DNA of 34,198 nucleotides from Pseudoflavonifractor sp. An184 (GTDB lineage: Bacteria > Bacillota > Clostridia > Oscillospirales > Oscillospiraceae), in the NCBI RefSeq assembly GCF_002160305.1, contig NZ_NFKI01000036.1, forward strand, positions 1 through 34,198, read 5' to 3'. The translations under genes were made by a program, and so were the position numbers. Every line of letters begins with the position of its first letter. Within the stretch, counting starts at the first letter, position 1. Positions 15,628-23,199 of the stretch are shown in pieces. The notes below the pieces were generated by a model. The model searched no databases. It was not told where the DNA came from and worked only from the letters and a program-made list of their open reading frames with translations.

Positions 15628-16914
15628 TTATCCCTCCGCCTCTGTGCCGGCTGTCTCCGTAGAGGAGGCCGCGCCGCTGTTCTGGGCGGGGGCGGAGCTG
15701 CTGCCGTCCCCGGCGGGAGCCTGGCCGGAGGACGCCTCTGTCTCGCTGGCCAGACGCACGTCCACGCCGTCCCGCAGGCTGGAGGACCAGGTGGTGATCA
15801 CTTCATTCCCCGGGGTCAGTCCGGCGGTGACCGCGATCTGGTCGGCGGTGTACAAACCGATGGTCACATCGGTGCGGACGGCCTTTCCGTCCTGGACCAC
15901 ATACACGTAGGCCACGCCGTCCTCAAAAAACATGGCGTCGCTGGGGACCAGCACGGCGCCGGCGGTCCGGTGGGCGGTGGTGGTCAGCTCTACCGACAGT
16001 CCGTCGGGCAGGTCCTGGGCCCCGTCGATGACGGCCTTTACCTGGAACTGACCCACCTGGGCGTCCACCACGCCGCCGATCTCGGTGACGGCCCCCTCAT
16101 AGGTCTGGCCGTTGTAATTGACGGTCACCGCCTGACCGGGGGTGAGGGTCTGGCGCACCGAGTCGGTGACATAAAAGGTGACCGTCTTGTTGCTGCCGTT
16201 GGAGATGACAAAGGCGGCGGTGCCTGAGGCGGTAAAATTGTTCTCGGTGACGTTTACCGCCTCCACCACTCCGGAGATGGGGGAGGTCAGGTTGTAGAGG
16301 GAGAGCTGGTACTGGGCCGACTCCACCCCCACCTGAGCGGACTGAATGCCCGCCTGAGCGGAATTCAGGGAAGCCCGGGCGGCGTCCAGCCCGGCCTGGG
16401 CGGACAGAAGGGCCTGATAGGCCTGGTCCACCTCCGCCTGAGAGGCGGCGCCGATCTCCATCAGGGCCTGGGTGTCGTCATAGTTGTCCTGGGCCAGCCG
16501 CAGCTGCTCCTGAAGCACGGGCAGGTTCGCCCCGCCGTAATTGGCCAGAGCGCTGTTGTAGCTCTCCTGGGCGCTGTTGACCGCCGCCTGGGCGTTCTGG
16601 AGGCTCAGGCGGGCGCTCTCGTCGTCGATGCGGCACAGGAAATCTCCGGCGGAGACGGCGTCGCCCACGGAGACGGCCACCTGCTCCACGTTGCCGGACA
16701 CCAGGGCCACCACGCTGGCGGTTCCCTCGGCGGAGATGGTCCCGATGTAAGTGCTCTGGGTGCTCAGGTCCCCCGTCTGGGCGGCGGCGGTCTCCACGGT
16801 CACCGCGGTGTCCAGGAGGGGCTCCTCCACCTGCTCCCGACAGCCGGCCAGGGCCAGCGTCAGAGCGCAGCACAGCAGAGCGGAAATCGTTCGATTCATC
16901 AAGTTATGTTCCAT
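15628..16914 (-). CDS. RND efflux periplasmic adaptor (HlyD/membrane-fusion protein), lipoprotein
   Basis: A 428-aa membrane-fusion protein linking the permease to an outer component. The N-terminal signal ends in a lipobox, LALAGC, so it should be lipid-anchored. Next come a biotinyl-lipoyl half (SGNVEQVAVSVGDAVSAGDFL), a long Ala/Gln-rich coiled-coil hairpin (about 105-190), the returning lipoyl half, and beta-barrel and membrane-proximal domains. The C-terminal tail is Ser/Ala-rich and low complexity. The start is uncertain: the ATG at 16914 has AAAGG immediately adjacent, while TTG 16902 and ATG 16899 have that site at longer spacing. It lies 15 nt after the TolC-like gene. Confidence 0.9.
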   Translation of the reverse strand: MEHNLMNRTISALLCCALTLALAGCREQVEEPLLDTAVTVETAAAQTGDLSTQSTYIGTISAEGTASVVALVSGNVEQVAVSVGDAVSAGDFLCRIDDESARLSLQNAQAAVNSAQESYNSALANYGGANLPVLQEQLRLAQDNYDDTQALMEIGAASQAEVDQAYQALLSAQAGLDAARASLNSAQAGIQSAQVGVESAQYQLSLYNLTSPISGVVEAVNVTENNFTASGTAAFVISNGSNKTVTFYVTDSVRQTLTPGQAVTVNYNGQTYEGAVTEIGGVVDAQVGQFQVKAVIDGAQDLPDGLSVELTTTAHRTAGAVLVPSDAMFFEDGVAYVYVVQDGKAVRTDVTIGLYTADQIAVTAGLTPGNEVITTWSSSLRDGVDVRLASETEASSGQAPAGDGSSSAPAQNSGAASSTETAGTEAEG

Positions 16915-16929
16915 CCTTTCTATGTTCCG

Positions 16930-18204
16930 TCAGGAGCCTTGGATCAAGCCGTATTCCACCGCCCAGCGGTAGCTGTTCCGGGCGGAGAACAGGTCCCGCC
17001 AGGCGCTGTCCAAAGTGGACTGGGCGGAGGCTACATCGTCCTGGGCGTCCAGCACCGCGGACTGAGAACTCAGCCCCAGCGCATACTTCTGCTCGGCGGT
17101 GCTCAGCAGGGTCTGCTGCCAGGCCAGAGCGGACTGCGCGCTGGCCAGAGTCACTTCGCTGGTGGCCAGCGCGTCGTACAGGGTGCGGAAGGAGGTCTCA
17201 AAGGTCTCCACAGTGGAATTGTAGGTGAGCTGAGCCGCGTTCCAGGTGTGCTCCGCCATCTGGAGCAGATACCCCTCGTCCGGGCCCCGGTAATCCTTCT
17301 GCGCGTCGTCCCAGGTCTCCTTGGCGTCGTCCAGGGTGTTCTGGGCGTCCCGGAGGGTCCAGCTGGCCGCTTTGGCGGCGGCCAGATCCGCCTCGTAGTC
17401 CCGGTTCTCCCACTGGGACTCATCCATCTGGGGCAGGGGGGCCAGCGCGATTTCACCGGTGGGGGTCACGCCCAGCATGGTCTCCAGCTGCCGCTTCAGC
17501 TGCCGGATGCTGGCGTCCAGCACGGAGAGCTGGCTGGCCGTCTGGGAGCGGGTCTGCTCCAGTTCCGCCACCGTCTGCCGGGACACCTGCCCCAGCTGCT
17601 GCCGCAGGCGCAGCTGCTCCAGATTGCGGTCGATGGTCTCCAGACCCCGCTGTCCGTCCTCCGCCTGCTGCTCCAGATCCAGCAGGGTGAGGTACACCGT
17701 CTCGCCGCCGGCCACCACCTGGTTCACCGTGTCCTCCAGCTGCCAGATCAGGTCGGCGTTGTCCTCCTGCGTCACCCCGTCCTTCAGATCCTCAAAGGTG
17801 TCCCGCAGGGAGTCGTACGCCTGGTCCAGGGAGCTGGAATCTCCGCCCATCATGGTGATGTACCACTGGGCGGTGGCGATGCTGTTGATCTGCTTGCGCA
17901 GATTTTCATACATCTGGTCGTAATCCAGGTTCTCCAGACTGGTAATGCTCTCGGACAGAATCAGAGCGCTCAGGCTGCCCTCCCGGATACGGCTGTCCAG
18001 GTTGGCCCAGCTCACCGTCCCATCCGGGTCGGGCTCCGGCTGGGACGTCTCCTGTCCGGCTCCGCCCTCCTGGGCGGATGTCTCCTCCTGGGCCGCCCCT
18101 TGGGCGGCCCCTTCCTCCCCATCCGGCCCGGCGGCCAGCGCGGGGAGGGTCAGCGTGCCGGTCAGCGTCAGAACGGCCAGCAGCAGGGCGATACTTCGTT
18201 TCAT
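16930..18204 (-). CDS. TolC-family outer-channel-like protein
   Basis: A 424-aa secreted protein with a signal peptide (MKRSIALLLAVLTLTGTL, cleavage near ALAA), an acidic Gln/Glu/Gly-rich linker (about 26-62) and then almost continuous helical heptad sequence with two related halves, as in TolC outer-membrane efflux proteins. It is rich in Gln, Ala, Asp and Leu, and obvious beta-barrel strands are hard to see. The ATG at 18204 follows GGAGG at 8 nt. It is the first gene of the RND operon. In a bacterium without a classical outer membrane it may span the cell wall instead. The family call is good; its exact role is uncertain. Confidence 0.8.
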   Translation of the reverse strand: MKRSIALLLAVLTLTGTLTLPALAAGPDGEEGAAQGAAQEETSAQEGGAGQETSQPEPDPDGTVSWANLDSRIREGSLSALILSESITSLENLDYDQMYENLRKQINSIATAQWYITMMGGDSSSLDQAYDSLRDTFEDLKDGVTQEDNADLIWQLEDTVNQVVAGGETVYLTLLDLEQQAEDGQRGLETIDRNLEQLRLRQQLGQVSRQTVAELEQTRSQTASQLSVLDASIRQLKRQLETMLGVTPTGEIALAPLPQMDESQWENRDYEADLAAAKAASWTLRDAQNTLDDAKETWDDAQKDYRGPDEGYLLQMAEHTWNAAQLTYNSTVETFETSFRTLYDALATSEVTLASAQSALAWQQTLLSTAEQKYALGLSSQSAVLDAQDDVASAQSTLDSAWRDLFSARNSYRWAVEYGLIQGS

Positions 18205-18255
18205 GGAAGATTCCTCCATCAACGCATGCTTCCGCATGCAGATTTTCAATCGTCA

Positions 18256-18290
18256 GTATCATAGCCTGGGAAGGTAAACTGAATGTAAAC
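18256..18290 (-). promoter_or_regulatory. Response-regulator box and promoter of the RND operon
   Basis: On the minus strand two GTTTAC half-sites (18290-18285 and 18279-18274) are spaced 11 bp start to start, then 10 nt to TATGAT. Direct repeats one helical turn apart and overlapping the -35 region are the usual activation geometry of OmpR/PhoB regulators. The first gene starts about 55-60 nt downstream. The same arrangement faces the opposite way at 18383-18415. Confidence 0.7.
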
Positions 18291-18382
18291 TGACCCCCCG
18301 CCCCGATTCGGAGAGAACGCTGGAATTTTCCGGCGCTCGGCCTCTGATTTTGGGGAAGATTACAGAGGGCGGCGGCAGGGAA

Positions 18383-18415
18383 GTTTACGCTGGGTTTACC
18401 CGGCGAGGCTATTCT
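18383..18415 (+). promoter_or_regulatory. Response-regulator box facing the two-component genes
   Basis: On the plus strand GTTTAC (18383-18388), 5 nt, GTTTAC (18394-18399), 10 nt, TATTCT (18410-18415). Half-site sequence, repeat spacing and distance to the -10 match the box on the other strand at 18274-18290. This suggests positive autoregulation of the regulator/kinase genes. Confidence 0.65.
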
Positions 18416-18437
18416 GAATCAAAAGAGATACGCTCCT

Positions 18438-18467
18438 TTGACGGGGGAGCGTTTGCGGCGGTATAAT
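18438..18467 (+). promoter_or_regulatory. Basal promoter of the two-component system
   Basis: TTGACG (18438-18443), an 18-nt spacer and TATAAT (18462-18467) form a strong sigma-A promoter about 100 nt before the regulator start. It lies downstream of the putative autoregulated start, so the regulator may have basal and induced transcripts. Confidence 0.65.
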
Positions 18468-18564
18468 ACTCACGACGTTGCCTGTATACAATAACTCCGG
18501 CCCGGGAAATTTGCCCAGAAGGGATTTGAATGCGCCGCCCTGGCCGGGAGAAAGGAGGAGCGGC

Positions 18565-19248
18565 ATGGCGACTATTTTGCTGGTGGAGGACGACGCCTCC
18601 ATGCGGCTGCTCACCACCGCCAAGCTGAAACACCGGTTTACCATGGTCTGCGCCCGGGACGGGGTGGAGGCTCTGGAGGTGTTGGAGCACCGCATGGTGG
18701 ATCTGATCATTTCAGATGTGATGATGCCCCGGATGGACGGCTATACCCTGGTGAAAACGCTGCGGGAGCGGGGCAATCAGATCCCAGTCCTGCTCCTCAC
18801 CGCAAAGCAGTCCTTCGAGGACAAGCGGGAGGGGTTTTCTTCGGGAATTGACGACTACATGACCAAGCCGGTAAATTATGAGGAGCTTATCTGGCGCCTG
18901 GACGCCCTTCTGCGCCGGGCCCACATTGCCAGCGAGCAGAAAATCGTGGTAGGGCGTGTGGTGCTGGACTCCAGCACCTACACAGTGCGCCGGGAAGAGA
19001 AGATCCTGGAACTGCCCAGGAAGGAGTTTGAGCTGCTCTACAAGCTGCTGTCCTACCCGGGACAGATCTTCACCCGCAATCAGCTGCTGGACGGCGTCTG
19101 GGGCTATGATTCGGAGAGCGGGGAGGACACAGTGAAAACCCACATCAGCCGCCTGCGCAACAAGCTGCGGGACGTCCCGGAGTTCCGCATCGTCACCATC
19201 AAGGGCCTGGGGTATAAGGCGGAAATCACCAAGGAGGAAGGCGCATGA
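18565..19248 (+). CDS. OmpR/PhoB-family response regulator
   Basis: A 227-aa DNA-binding regulator. The receiver domain (1-120) has the acidic pair in LVEDDAS, the phosphoacceptor Asp in IISDVMMPRMDGY (about 50-62), and the conserved Lys in MTKPVN. The C-terminal winged helix (about 130-223) shows LPRKEFELLYKLL and VKTHISRLRNKL, the recognition-helix signature of the OmpR group. The ATG at 18565 follows AAAGGAGG; the frame extends further upstream but without a ribosome site. It overlaps the kinase by ATGA. It probably binds the paired GTTTAC boxes and activates the divergent RND efflux operon. Confidence 0.95.
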   Translation: MATILLVEDDASMRLLTTAKLKHRFTMVCARDGVEALEVLEHRMVDLIISDVMMPRMDGYTLVKTLRERGNQIPVLLLTAKQSFEDKREGFSSGIDDYMTKPVNYEELIWRLDALLRRAHIASEQKIVVGRVVLDSSTYTVRREEKILELPRKEFELLYKLLSYPGQIFTRNQLLDGVWGYDSESGEDTVKTHISRLRNKLRDVPEFRIVTIKGLGYKAEITKEEGA

Positions 19249-20276
19249 ACAAGAGAAAACGGGGACATAACCGCACGCTGGGATTCTGGCTGGCGCTGGA
19301 GTCCATCGTGGTGACTCTGGCCGCCGTGGCCCCCTTTGCCCTGCTCCACCTGGTGAACCGCTTTTACTGGCTCCGGGCCTCCACGGTGCTGGCCCTGGGG
19401 ATGTTGGTCATCATGGGCAGCGTGGTGGGCATTACCGCCACCCTGTTCAGCCGCCGGTTCAACCAGATGGTCTCCGGCCTGACCCGGGGGCTGCGGGCGG
19501 TGGCCGACGGGGATTTCTCCCAGCGGCTGGAGCCGGAGGAGGGCGGCCCGCTTCAGCCCGCCTATGAGGATTTCAATAAGATGTCCATGGAGCTCCAGAG
19601 CATCCAGACTCTGCGCGCCGACTTCATCAACCACTTCTCCCACGAGTTCAAGACCCCCATCACCGCCATCAAGGGCTTTGCCGAGCTGCTCCGGGAGCCG
19701 GACACCACCCCCGAGGAGCGGGAGCAGTACCTCCAGATCATTCTGGACGAGTCCTCCCGCCTGGCCGACCTGGCCAACAGCACCCTGCTGCTCACCAAGC
19801 TGGAGTCCCAGCAGTGCATCGCGGAGAAGCGCCCCTACTCTCTGGACGAGCAGATCAAGCGGTGCGCCATCCTCCTCTCCCCCGCCTGGGAGAAAAAGCG
19901 GATATCTTTCACCGCCAACCTGGAGCCGGCGGAGTACGCGGGCAATGAGGAGCTGATGCGCCATGTGTGGATCAACCTGCTGAACAACGCGGTAAAATAC
20001 ACCCCCGAGGGGGGGGAGATCACCGTCACTCTCCAGGCCCGGCCGGAGGAGCTGACGGTCTCGGTGGCCGACACCGGCATCGGCATGTCGGAGGAGGTCC
20101 GGGCCCATATCTTCGACAAATATTACCAGGGAAATCCCAACGGCAGCGGGCGGGGACTGGGTCTGGGCCTGTCCATCGTCCAGCGGATCGTGGAGCTGTG
20201 CGGAGGCCAGATCCAGGTGGACAGCGTGGAGGACCAGGGGAGCACCTTTACCGTCCGGCTGCCCCGGGCGGGGTAG
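19245..20276 (+). CDS. Two-component sensor histidine kinase (EnvZ/PhoR-like)
   Basis: A 343-aa membrane kinase. Two TM segments (about 17-40 and 48-68) are separated by only a few residues, so there is no sizeable external sensor domain; it may sense membrane stress or a membrane-dissolved compound. A HAMP domain follows (about 70-120), then the HisKA H-box HFSHEFKTPITAIKG with the phosphorylated His near 132, and a HATPase_c domain with N-box (NLLNNAVKY), G1 (DTGIGMS) and G2 (GRGLGLGLS). Start and regulator stop overlap (ATGA). Short-loop kinases of this type often control efflux pumps, which fits the divergent RND genes. Confidence 0.93.
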   Translation: MNKRKRGHNRTLGFWLALESIVVTLAAVAPFALLHLVNRFYWLRASTVLALGMLVIMGSVVGITATLFSRRFNQMVSGLTRGLRAVADGDFSQRLEPEEGGPLQPAYEDFNKMSMELQSIQTLRADFINHFSHEFKTPITAIKGFAELLREPDTTPEEREQYLQIILDESSRLADLANSTLLLTKLESQQCIAEKRPYSLDEQIKRCAILLSPAWEKKRISFTANLEPAEYAGNEELMRHVWINLLNNAVKYTPEGGEITVTLQARPEELTVSVADTGIGMSEEVRAHIFDKYYQGNPNGSGRGLGLGLSIVQRIVELCGGQIQVDSVEDQGSTFTVRLPRAG

Positions 20277-20310
20277 CGCCCGGCGGGACACGGCCTCAGA
20301 ACGAGAAAAA

Positions 20311-20337
20311 CGGGGACAGGTCATGGACCTGTCCCCG
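20311..20337. terminator. Perfect 12-bp hairpin after the sensor kinase, first of two identical copies
   Basis: CGGGGACAGGTC (20311-20322) pairs perfectly with 20326-20337 around an ATG loop. The identical 27-nt hairpin recurs at 20560-20586, immediately beyond the dispersed repeat. This first copy has no T-tract because the repeat follows directly. Confidence 0.75.
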
Positions 20338-20559
20338 CAGGCTGTCGGAAAAGGCCAAGGACTTTTCCGACAGCCTGCAAAAATGCCGTTACTTTTGCGC
20401 CGGTGTTCGGCGCAAAAGTCCTCGCTGCGCTCGCTGAACGCCTTGCCATGCAAGGCATTCAGGGCATTCGATCCCACTCGAGGCGGGCTGCCGCCCCCTC
20501 GAGCTCCCCCGCCAACACTCGGGCGGATTCGTCTGAACAGAGGTTTTTCGACAAGCTGA
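20338..20559 (-). repeat. Dispersed multi-stem-loop repeat, copy 2 (inverted)
   Basis: The same element as 1-222 in reverse orientation. Hairpins are 20338-20353/20362-20377 (16-bp perfect stem), 20391-20402/20408-20419, and 20436-20446/20450-20460, followed by the CTCGAGG pair and the end that reads, on the element strand, CAGCTTGTCGAAAAACC. It fills the space between two identical terminator hairpins. There is no coding capacity beyond accidental frames. Confidence 0.88.
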
Positions 20560-20590
20560 CGGGGACAGGTCATGGACCTGTCCCCGTTTT
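20560..20590 (+). terminator. Second identical terminator hairpin with T-tract
   Basis: The same 27-nt palindrome as at 20311-20337, here followed by TTTT. It terminates plus-strand transcripts from the two-component operon and lies against the stop codon of the convergent XRE-cupin gene (20592). Confidence 0.85.
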
Positions 20591-20591
20591 G

Positions 20592-21140
20592 TCACACGGG
20601 ATCGTAGTAGATGAGCATACTCAGCTGGACCGGCTCCTCCCCGGCGTTGGCGTAGCGGTGGGGCTGGTCCGCCGGGAAGCGGATGGAGTCCCCGGCGTTC
20701 AGGCGGTGGACCTCCTCCCCCGCGCCGATCTCCGCCGTCCCCTGAAAGACGGTGATATACTCCTCCGTCCCACGCATGTGGGGCTGGGCCTCCAGATGCC
20801 CCTGGGGCTCGATGACGATGCGGTAGGTCTCAAACAGCCGCCGCTCGTCAAAGGGAAAGGCGGGGTAGTTGCGGTAGCGCCCCCCGTCCTCCTCCAGAGG
20901 CGCGCCGCACCGGAGGACGGACACCCCCTCGCTCTGGGGCTCCACCAGGGAGGTGAAGGAGACCTTGAAGCCGTTGGCGATTTTCCACACCACAGAGATG
21001 GTGGGGTTGACCTCCCCCTTCTCAATCTGGGCCAGCATGCTCCGGGACACCCCGGTGAGCTCCGCCGCCCCGTCCAGGGTCAGCTTCTTCCGCTCCCGGG
21101 CGGCCCGGACGTTTTGGGCGATGACGTCGTTGACATTCAA
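20592..21140 (-). CDS. XRE-family regulator with C-terminal cupin domain
   Basis: A 182-aa transcription factor. The N-terminal helix-turn-helix (about 5-60) reads VRAARERKKLTLDGAAELTG followed by RSMLAQIEKGEVNPTISVVWKIA, a standard XRE domain. The C-terminal cupin_2 barrel (about 100-178) includes AGDSIRFPADQPHRYAN and probably senses a small ligand. I prefer the TTG at 21140, preceded by GGGAGGG at about 10 nt; the in-frame GTG at 21176 would add 12 residues lying over the ribosome site. It faces a LysE-type exporter gene across a short intergenic region with shared operator-like sites, the common layout for a regulator of an amino-acid exporter. Confidence 0.9.
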   Translation of the reverse strand: MNVNDVIAQNVRAARERKKLTLDGAAELTGVSRSMLAQIEKGEVNPTISVVWKIANGFKVSFTSLVEPQSEGVSVLRCGAPLEEDGGRYRNYPAFPFDERRLFETYRIVIEPQGHLEAQPHMRGTEEYITVFQGTAEIGAGEEVHRLNAGDSIRFPADQPHRYANAGEEPVQLSMLIYYDPV

Positions 21141-21158
21141 GAGATGCAGTCCCTCCCA

Positions 21159-21255
21159 TTGACAATATAATATCACAAGAGTACAATATAAAAGAAATCC
21201 GAGATATTGGATTTTTCATCTGCTATATTGTATCATTCCCGGAACAGGAGGTCAA
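21159..21255. promoter_or_regulatory. Face-to-face overlapping promoters with TACAATATA sites
   Basis: The plus promoter for the exporter is TTGACA (21159-21164), 17 nt, TACAAT (21182-21187). The minus promoter for the XRE-cupin gene is TTGACC (21255-21250), 17 nt, TACAAT (21232-21227). The two point towards each other, so their 5' ends overlap. Each -10 lies within TACAATATA (21182-21190 and, inverted, 21224-21232), and a third ACAATATA occurs at 21162-21169. These are good candidates for the regulator's operator. Confidence 0.7.
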
Positions 21256-21260
21256 GCGAC

Positions 21261-21842
21261 ATGTTTCCCTGGTACTCCTTCCTCACCTACGCGGTGATCA
21301 CCGCCGCTACCCCGGGTCCCAACAACATTATGTCCATGTCCAACGCCGGCCGGCTGGGCTTCCGGCGGGCCCTGCCCTTCAACCTGGGCATCTGGGTGGG
21401 ATTTACCATTGTGATGGCGCTGTGCACCCTGTTCTGCACTGCTCTGTCCGCCCTGATCCCCGCCATCCGGCTGCCCATGCTGGTGCTGGGGGCGGCCTAT
21501 ATGCTCTATCTGGCCTGGGGCACCTTCCGCAGCTCCGGCGCGATCCAGGAGGCACACGCCCGGGAGGGGTTCCGGTCCGGCCTGCTCCTCCAGTTCATCA
21601 ACCCCAAAATTTACCTCTACGGCGTCATGTCCATGGAGGCCTACATCCTCCCCTACTATGGCGGACAGCCGGCTGTATTGCTGTTTTTTGCCCTGCTGCT
21701 GGCCTTCATCGGGTTTGTATTCACCCTGGCCTGGGCGGCCTTCGGGTCGGTGTTCCGCCTTCTGTTCTCCCGGCACGCCCGGGCGGTGAACACGGTCATG
21801 GCCCTGCTGCTGGTGTACTGCGCCGTCTCCCTGTTTTTGTGA
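21261..21842 (+). CDS. LysE/RhtB-family exporter
   Basis: A 193-aa polytopic membrane protein with about six hydrophobic segments. The family signature TPGPNNIMSMSNAGRLGFRRA (about 17-37) follows TM1, and the central FINPKIYLYGVMS motif begins TM4, as in LysE/RhtB and EamB-like cysteine or O-acetylserine exporters. The NxxM-type TPGPNN form resembles the cysteine/O-acetylserine branch, but this does not fix the substrate. The ATG at 21261 follows AGGAGG. It is probably controlled by the facing XRE-cupin regulator. It is convergent with the NrdG-like gene, with 1 nt between stop codons and no room for a separate terminator. Confidence 0.9.
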   Translation: MFPWYSFLTYAVITAATPGPNNIMSMSNAGRLGFRRALPFNLGIWVGFTIVMALCTLFCTALSALIPAIRLPMLVLGAAYMLYLAWGTFRSSGAIQEAHAREGFRSGLLLQFINPKIYLYGVMSMEAYILPYYGGQPAVLLFFALLLAFIGFVFTLAWAAFGSVFRLLFSRHARAVNTVMALLLVYCAVSLFL

Positions 21843-21843
21843 G

Positions 21844-22533
21844 CTACACCCCCCGCAGCTCCACCTGCTGCACATAGGGGCGGACCAGGTCCGCGAAGCC
21901 CTCCAGCGTCTCCCCGTCCCAGGGGTGGAGGCCCTCTTGGAGCACCGTGTCCCGGTCCACAAAGCTCTGGAGGAAGTACCGCTTCGCCCCGGCGATCCAG
22001 GGGCCGATGGCCCGGAAACTGTCCGCGTCGTGGAACTCCCGCACCACCGTGGTGCGGAATTCATAGTCCACCGTCCCCTGGAGGAGAAAGGACACGCTCT
22101 CCCGGAAGGGGGCCAGGTCCAGGCCGGGCGTCCCCGCCGTCTCCCCGTACCGCCCGGGACTGTTCTTCACGTCCATGGCCACATAGTCCACCAGCCCCCG
22201 CTCCGCCAGGGCCCGCAGCCGGGCGGGGCGGCCGCCGTTGGTGTCCAGCTTCACCGGATAGCCCAGCTCTTTGATCTGGGAGAGCAGCTCCGGCAGGTCC
22301 GGTCGGAGCAGGGGCTCCCCGCCCGTGACGCACACCCCGTCCAGCAGGCCCCGGCGCTTGCGCAGAAAGGCCAGCAATTCTTCGCTGTCCAGCCCGGCCG
22401 GCATGGGCCCCAGCACCAGTCCCCCGTTGTGGCAGAAGGGACAGCGCAGGTCGCACCCCCCCAGAAACACGGTACACGCCACCCTGCCGGGATAGTCCAG
22501 CAGGGTCATTTTTTGCAGGCCCTGGATGTCCAT
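21844..22533 (-). CDS. Anaerobic ribonucleotide reductase activating protein (radical SAM, NrdG-like)
   Basis: A 229-aa radical SAM activase. Cys27, Cys31 and Cys34 (GGCDLRCPFCHN) bind the [4Fe-4S] cluster, and VTGGEPLL (about 70-77) is the SAM-binding GGE motif. LDTNGGRP and VDYVAMDVKNS are typical of the NrdG2/YjjW-like branch that installs a glycyl radical, most often on the class III ribonucleotide reductase. The size is larger than classical NrdG (about 155 aa) and fits the clostridial type. The partner nrdD gene is not in the window. Its promoter is at 22568-22596. Confidence 0.88.
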   Translation of the reverse strand: MDIQGLQKMTLLDYPGRVACTVFLGGCDLRCPFCHNGGLVLGPMPAGLDSEELLAFLRKRRGLLDGVCVTGGEPLLRPDLPELLSQIKELGYPVKLDTNGGRPARLRALAERGLVDYVAMDVKNSPGRYGETAGTPGLDLAPFRESVSFLLQGTVDYEFRTTVVREFHDADSFRAIGPWIAGAKRYFLQSFVDRDTVLQEGLHPWDGETLEGFADLVRPYVQQVELRGV

Positions 22534-22567
22534 GGCTCTCTCCTCCTATGATCGGCGTTTTTCTCCC

Positions 22568-22596
22568 ATTGTAGAGGCGGGGAGGCCGGCTGTCAA
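22568..22596 (-). promoter_or_regulatory. Promoter of the NrdG-like gene
   Basis: On the minus strand TTGACA (22596-22591), a 17-nt spacer and TACAAT (22573-22568), about 35 nt before the start codon, with AGGAGGAGA as ribosome site. Confidence 0.75.
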
Positions 22597-22639
22597 CGGG
22601 AGCGGGAAGGGAGACATGAAAATCCATGAAATTTCCCCG

Positions 22640-22668
22640 TTGTTCCCGGCGGCGGGACATGGTAAAAT
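22640..22668 (+). promoter_or_regulatory. Promoter of lspA and the pseudouridine synthase gene
   Basis: TTGTTC (22640-22645), a 17-nt spacer and TAAAAT (22663-22668), about 40 nt before the lspA start codon. Confidence 0.6.
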
Positions 22669-22707
22669 AAAACATACATTTTCCACGGACACAAAGGAGA
22701 CCGTTCC

Positions 22708-23199
22708 ATGTTATATGCCATTCTTGCGGCCGTTCTGGTGGCCCTGGACCAGCTGGTGAAGTATCTGGTGGTCCAGAATATCCCCCTGGGAGAGCACGTG
22801 CCCTTTCTGCCCTGCATTCTGGACCTGACCTACGTCCAGAACACCGGGGCCGCCTTCTCCCTGTTCTCCGACCACACCTGGATTCTCGCCCTCATCTCCC
22901 TGGTGATGTCGGTGCTGCTGGCCATCGCGGTGTGGAAGCCCCTGTTCCGCCACCCCTTCGGCCGGACGGCCCTGGCCCTGCTGCTGGCGGGGGCGGTGGG
23001 CAACCTCATCGACCGGGCCCTCCAGGGCTATGTGGTGGACATGTTCCACGTGCTGTTCATGGAGTTCGCCGTGTTCAACGTGGCCGACATCTGCGTGGTG
23101 GTGGGGGGCTTCGCCGCGGTGATCTACTACCTGTTCTTCTATGAGAAGCTGGAGGGCAGGCCCAAGGATTCCGGCGCCGCCCAGGGGGAGCAGGCGTGA
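22708..23199 (+). CDS. lspA: Lipoprotein signal peptidase (signal peptidase II)
   Basis: A 163-aa membrane aspartic protease that removes signal peptides from prolipoproteins after diacylglyceryl attachment, at the cell membrane. Four TM segments are visible (about 3-20, 55-77, 86-102 and 127-145). Conserved motifs are QNTGAAFS (44-51), GNLIDR (98-103), YVVDM with catalytic Asp111, and FNVADI with catalytic Asp127. The ATG at 22708 follows AAAGGAGA. Its stop overlaps the GTG of the pseudouridine synthase gene, a pairing common in Firmicutes. It would process the lipoproteins encoded in this window. Confidence 0.97.
   Translation: MLYAILAAVLVALDQLVKYLVVQNIPLGEHVPFLPCILDLTYVQNTGAAFSLFSDHTWILALISLVMSVLLAIAVWKPLFRHPFGRTALALLLAGAVGNLIDRALQGYVVDMFHVLFMEFAVFNVADICVVVGGFAAVIYYLFFYEKLEGRPKDSGAAQGEQA

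Noticed and set aside
20323..20559. Small Arg/Pro/Ser-rich protein (ending LNRGFSTS) encoded in the dispersed repeats
   Set aside because: The frame exists in copies 1, 2 and 4 because the sequence is repeated, but variation tracks base pairing in the stems rather than codon positions, and no ribosome site precedes it.
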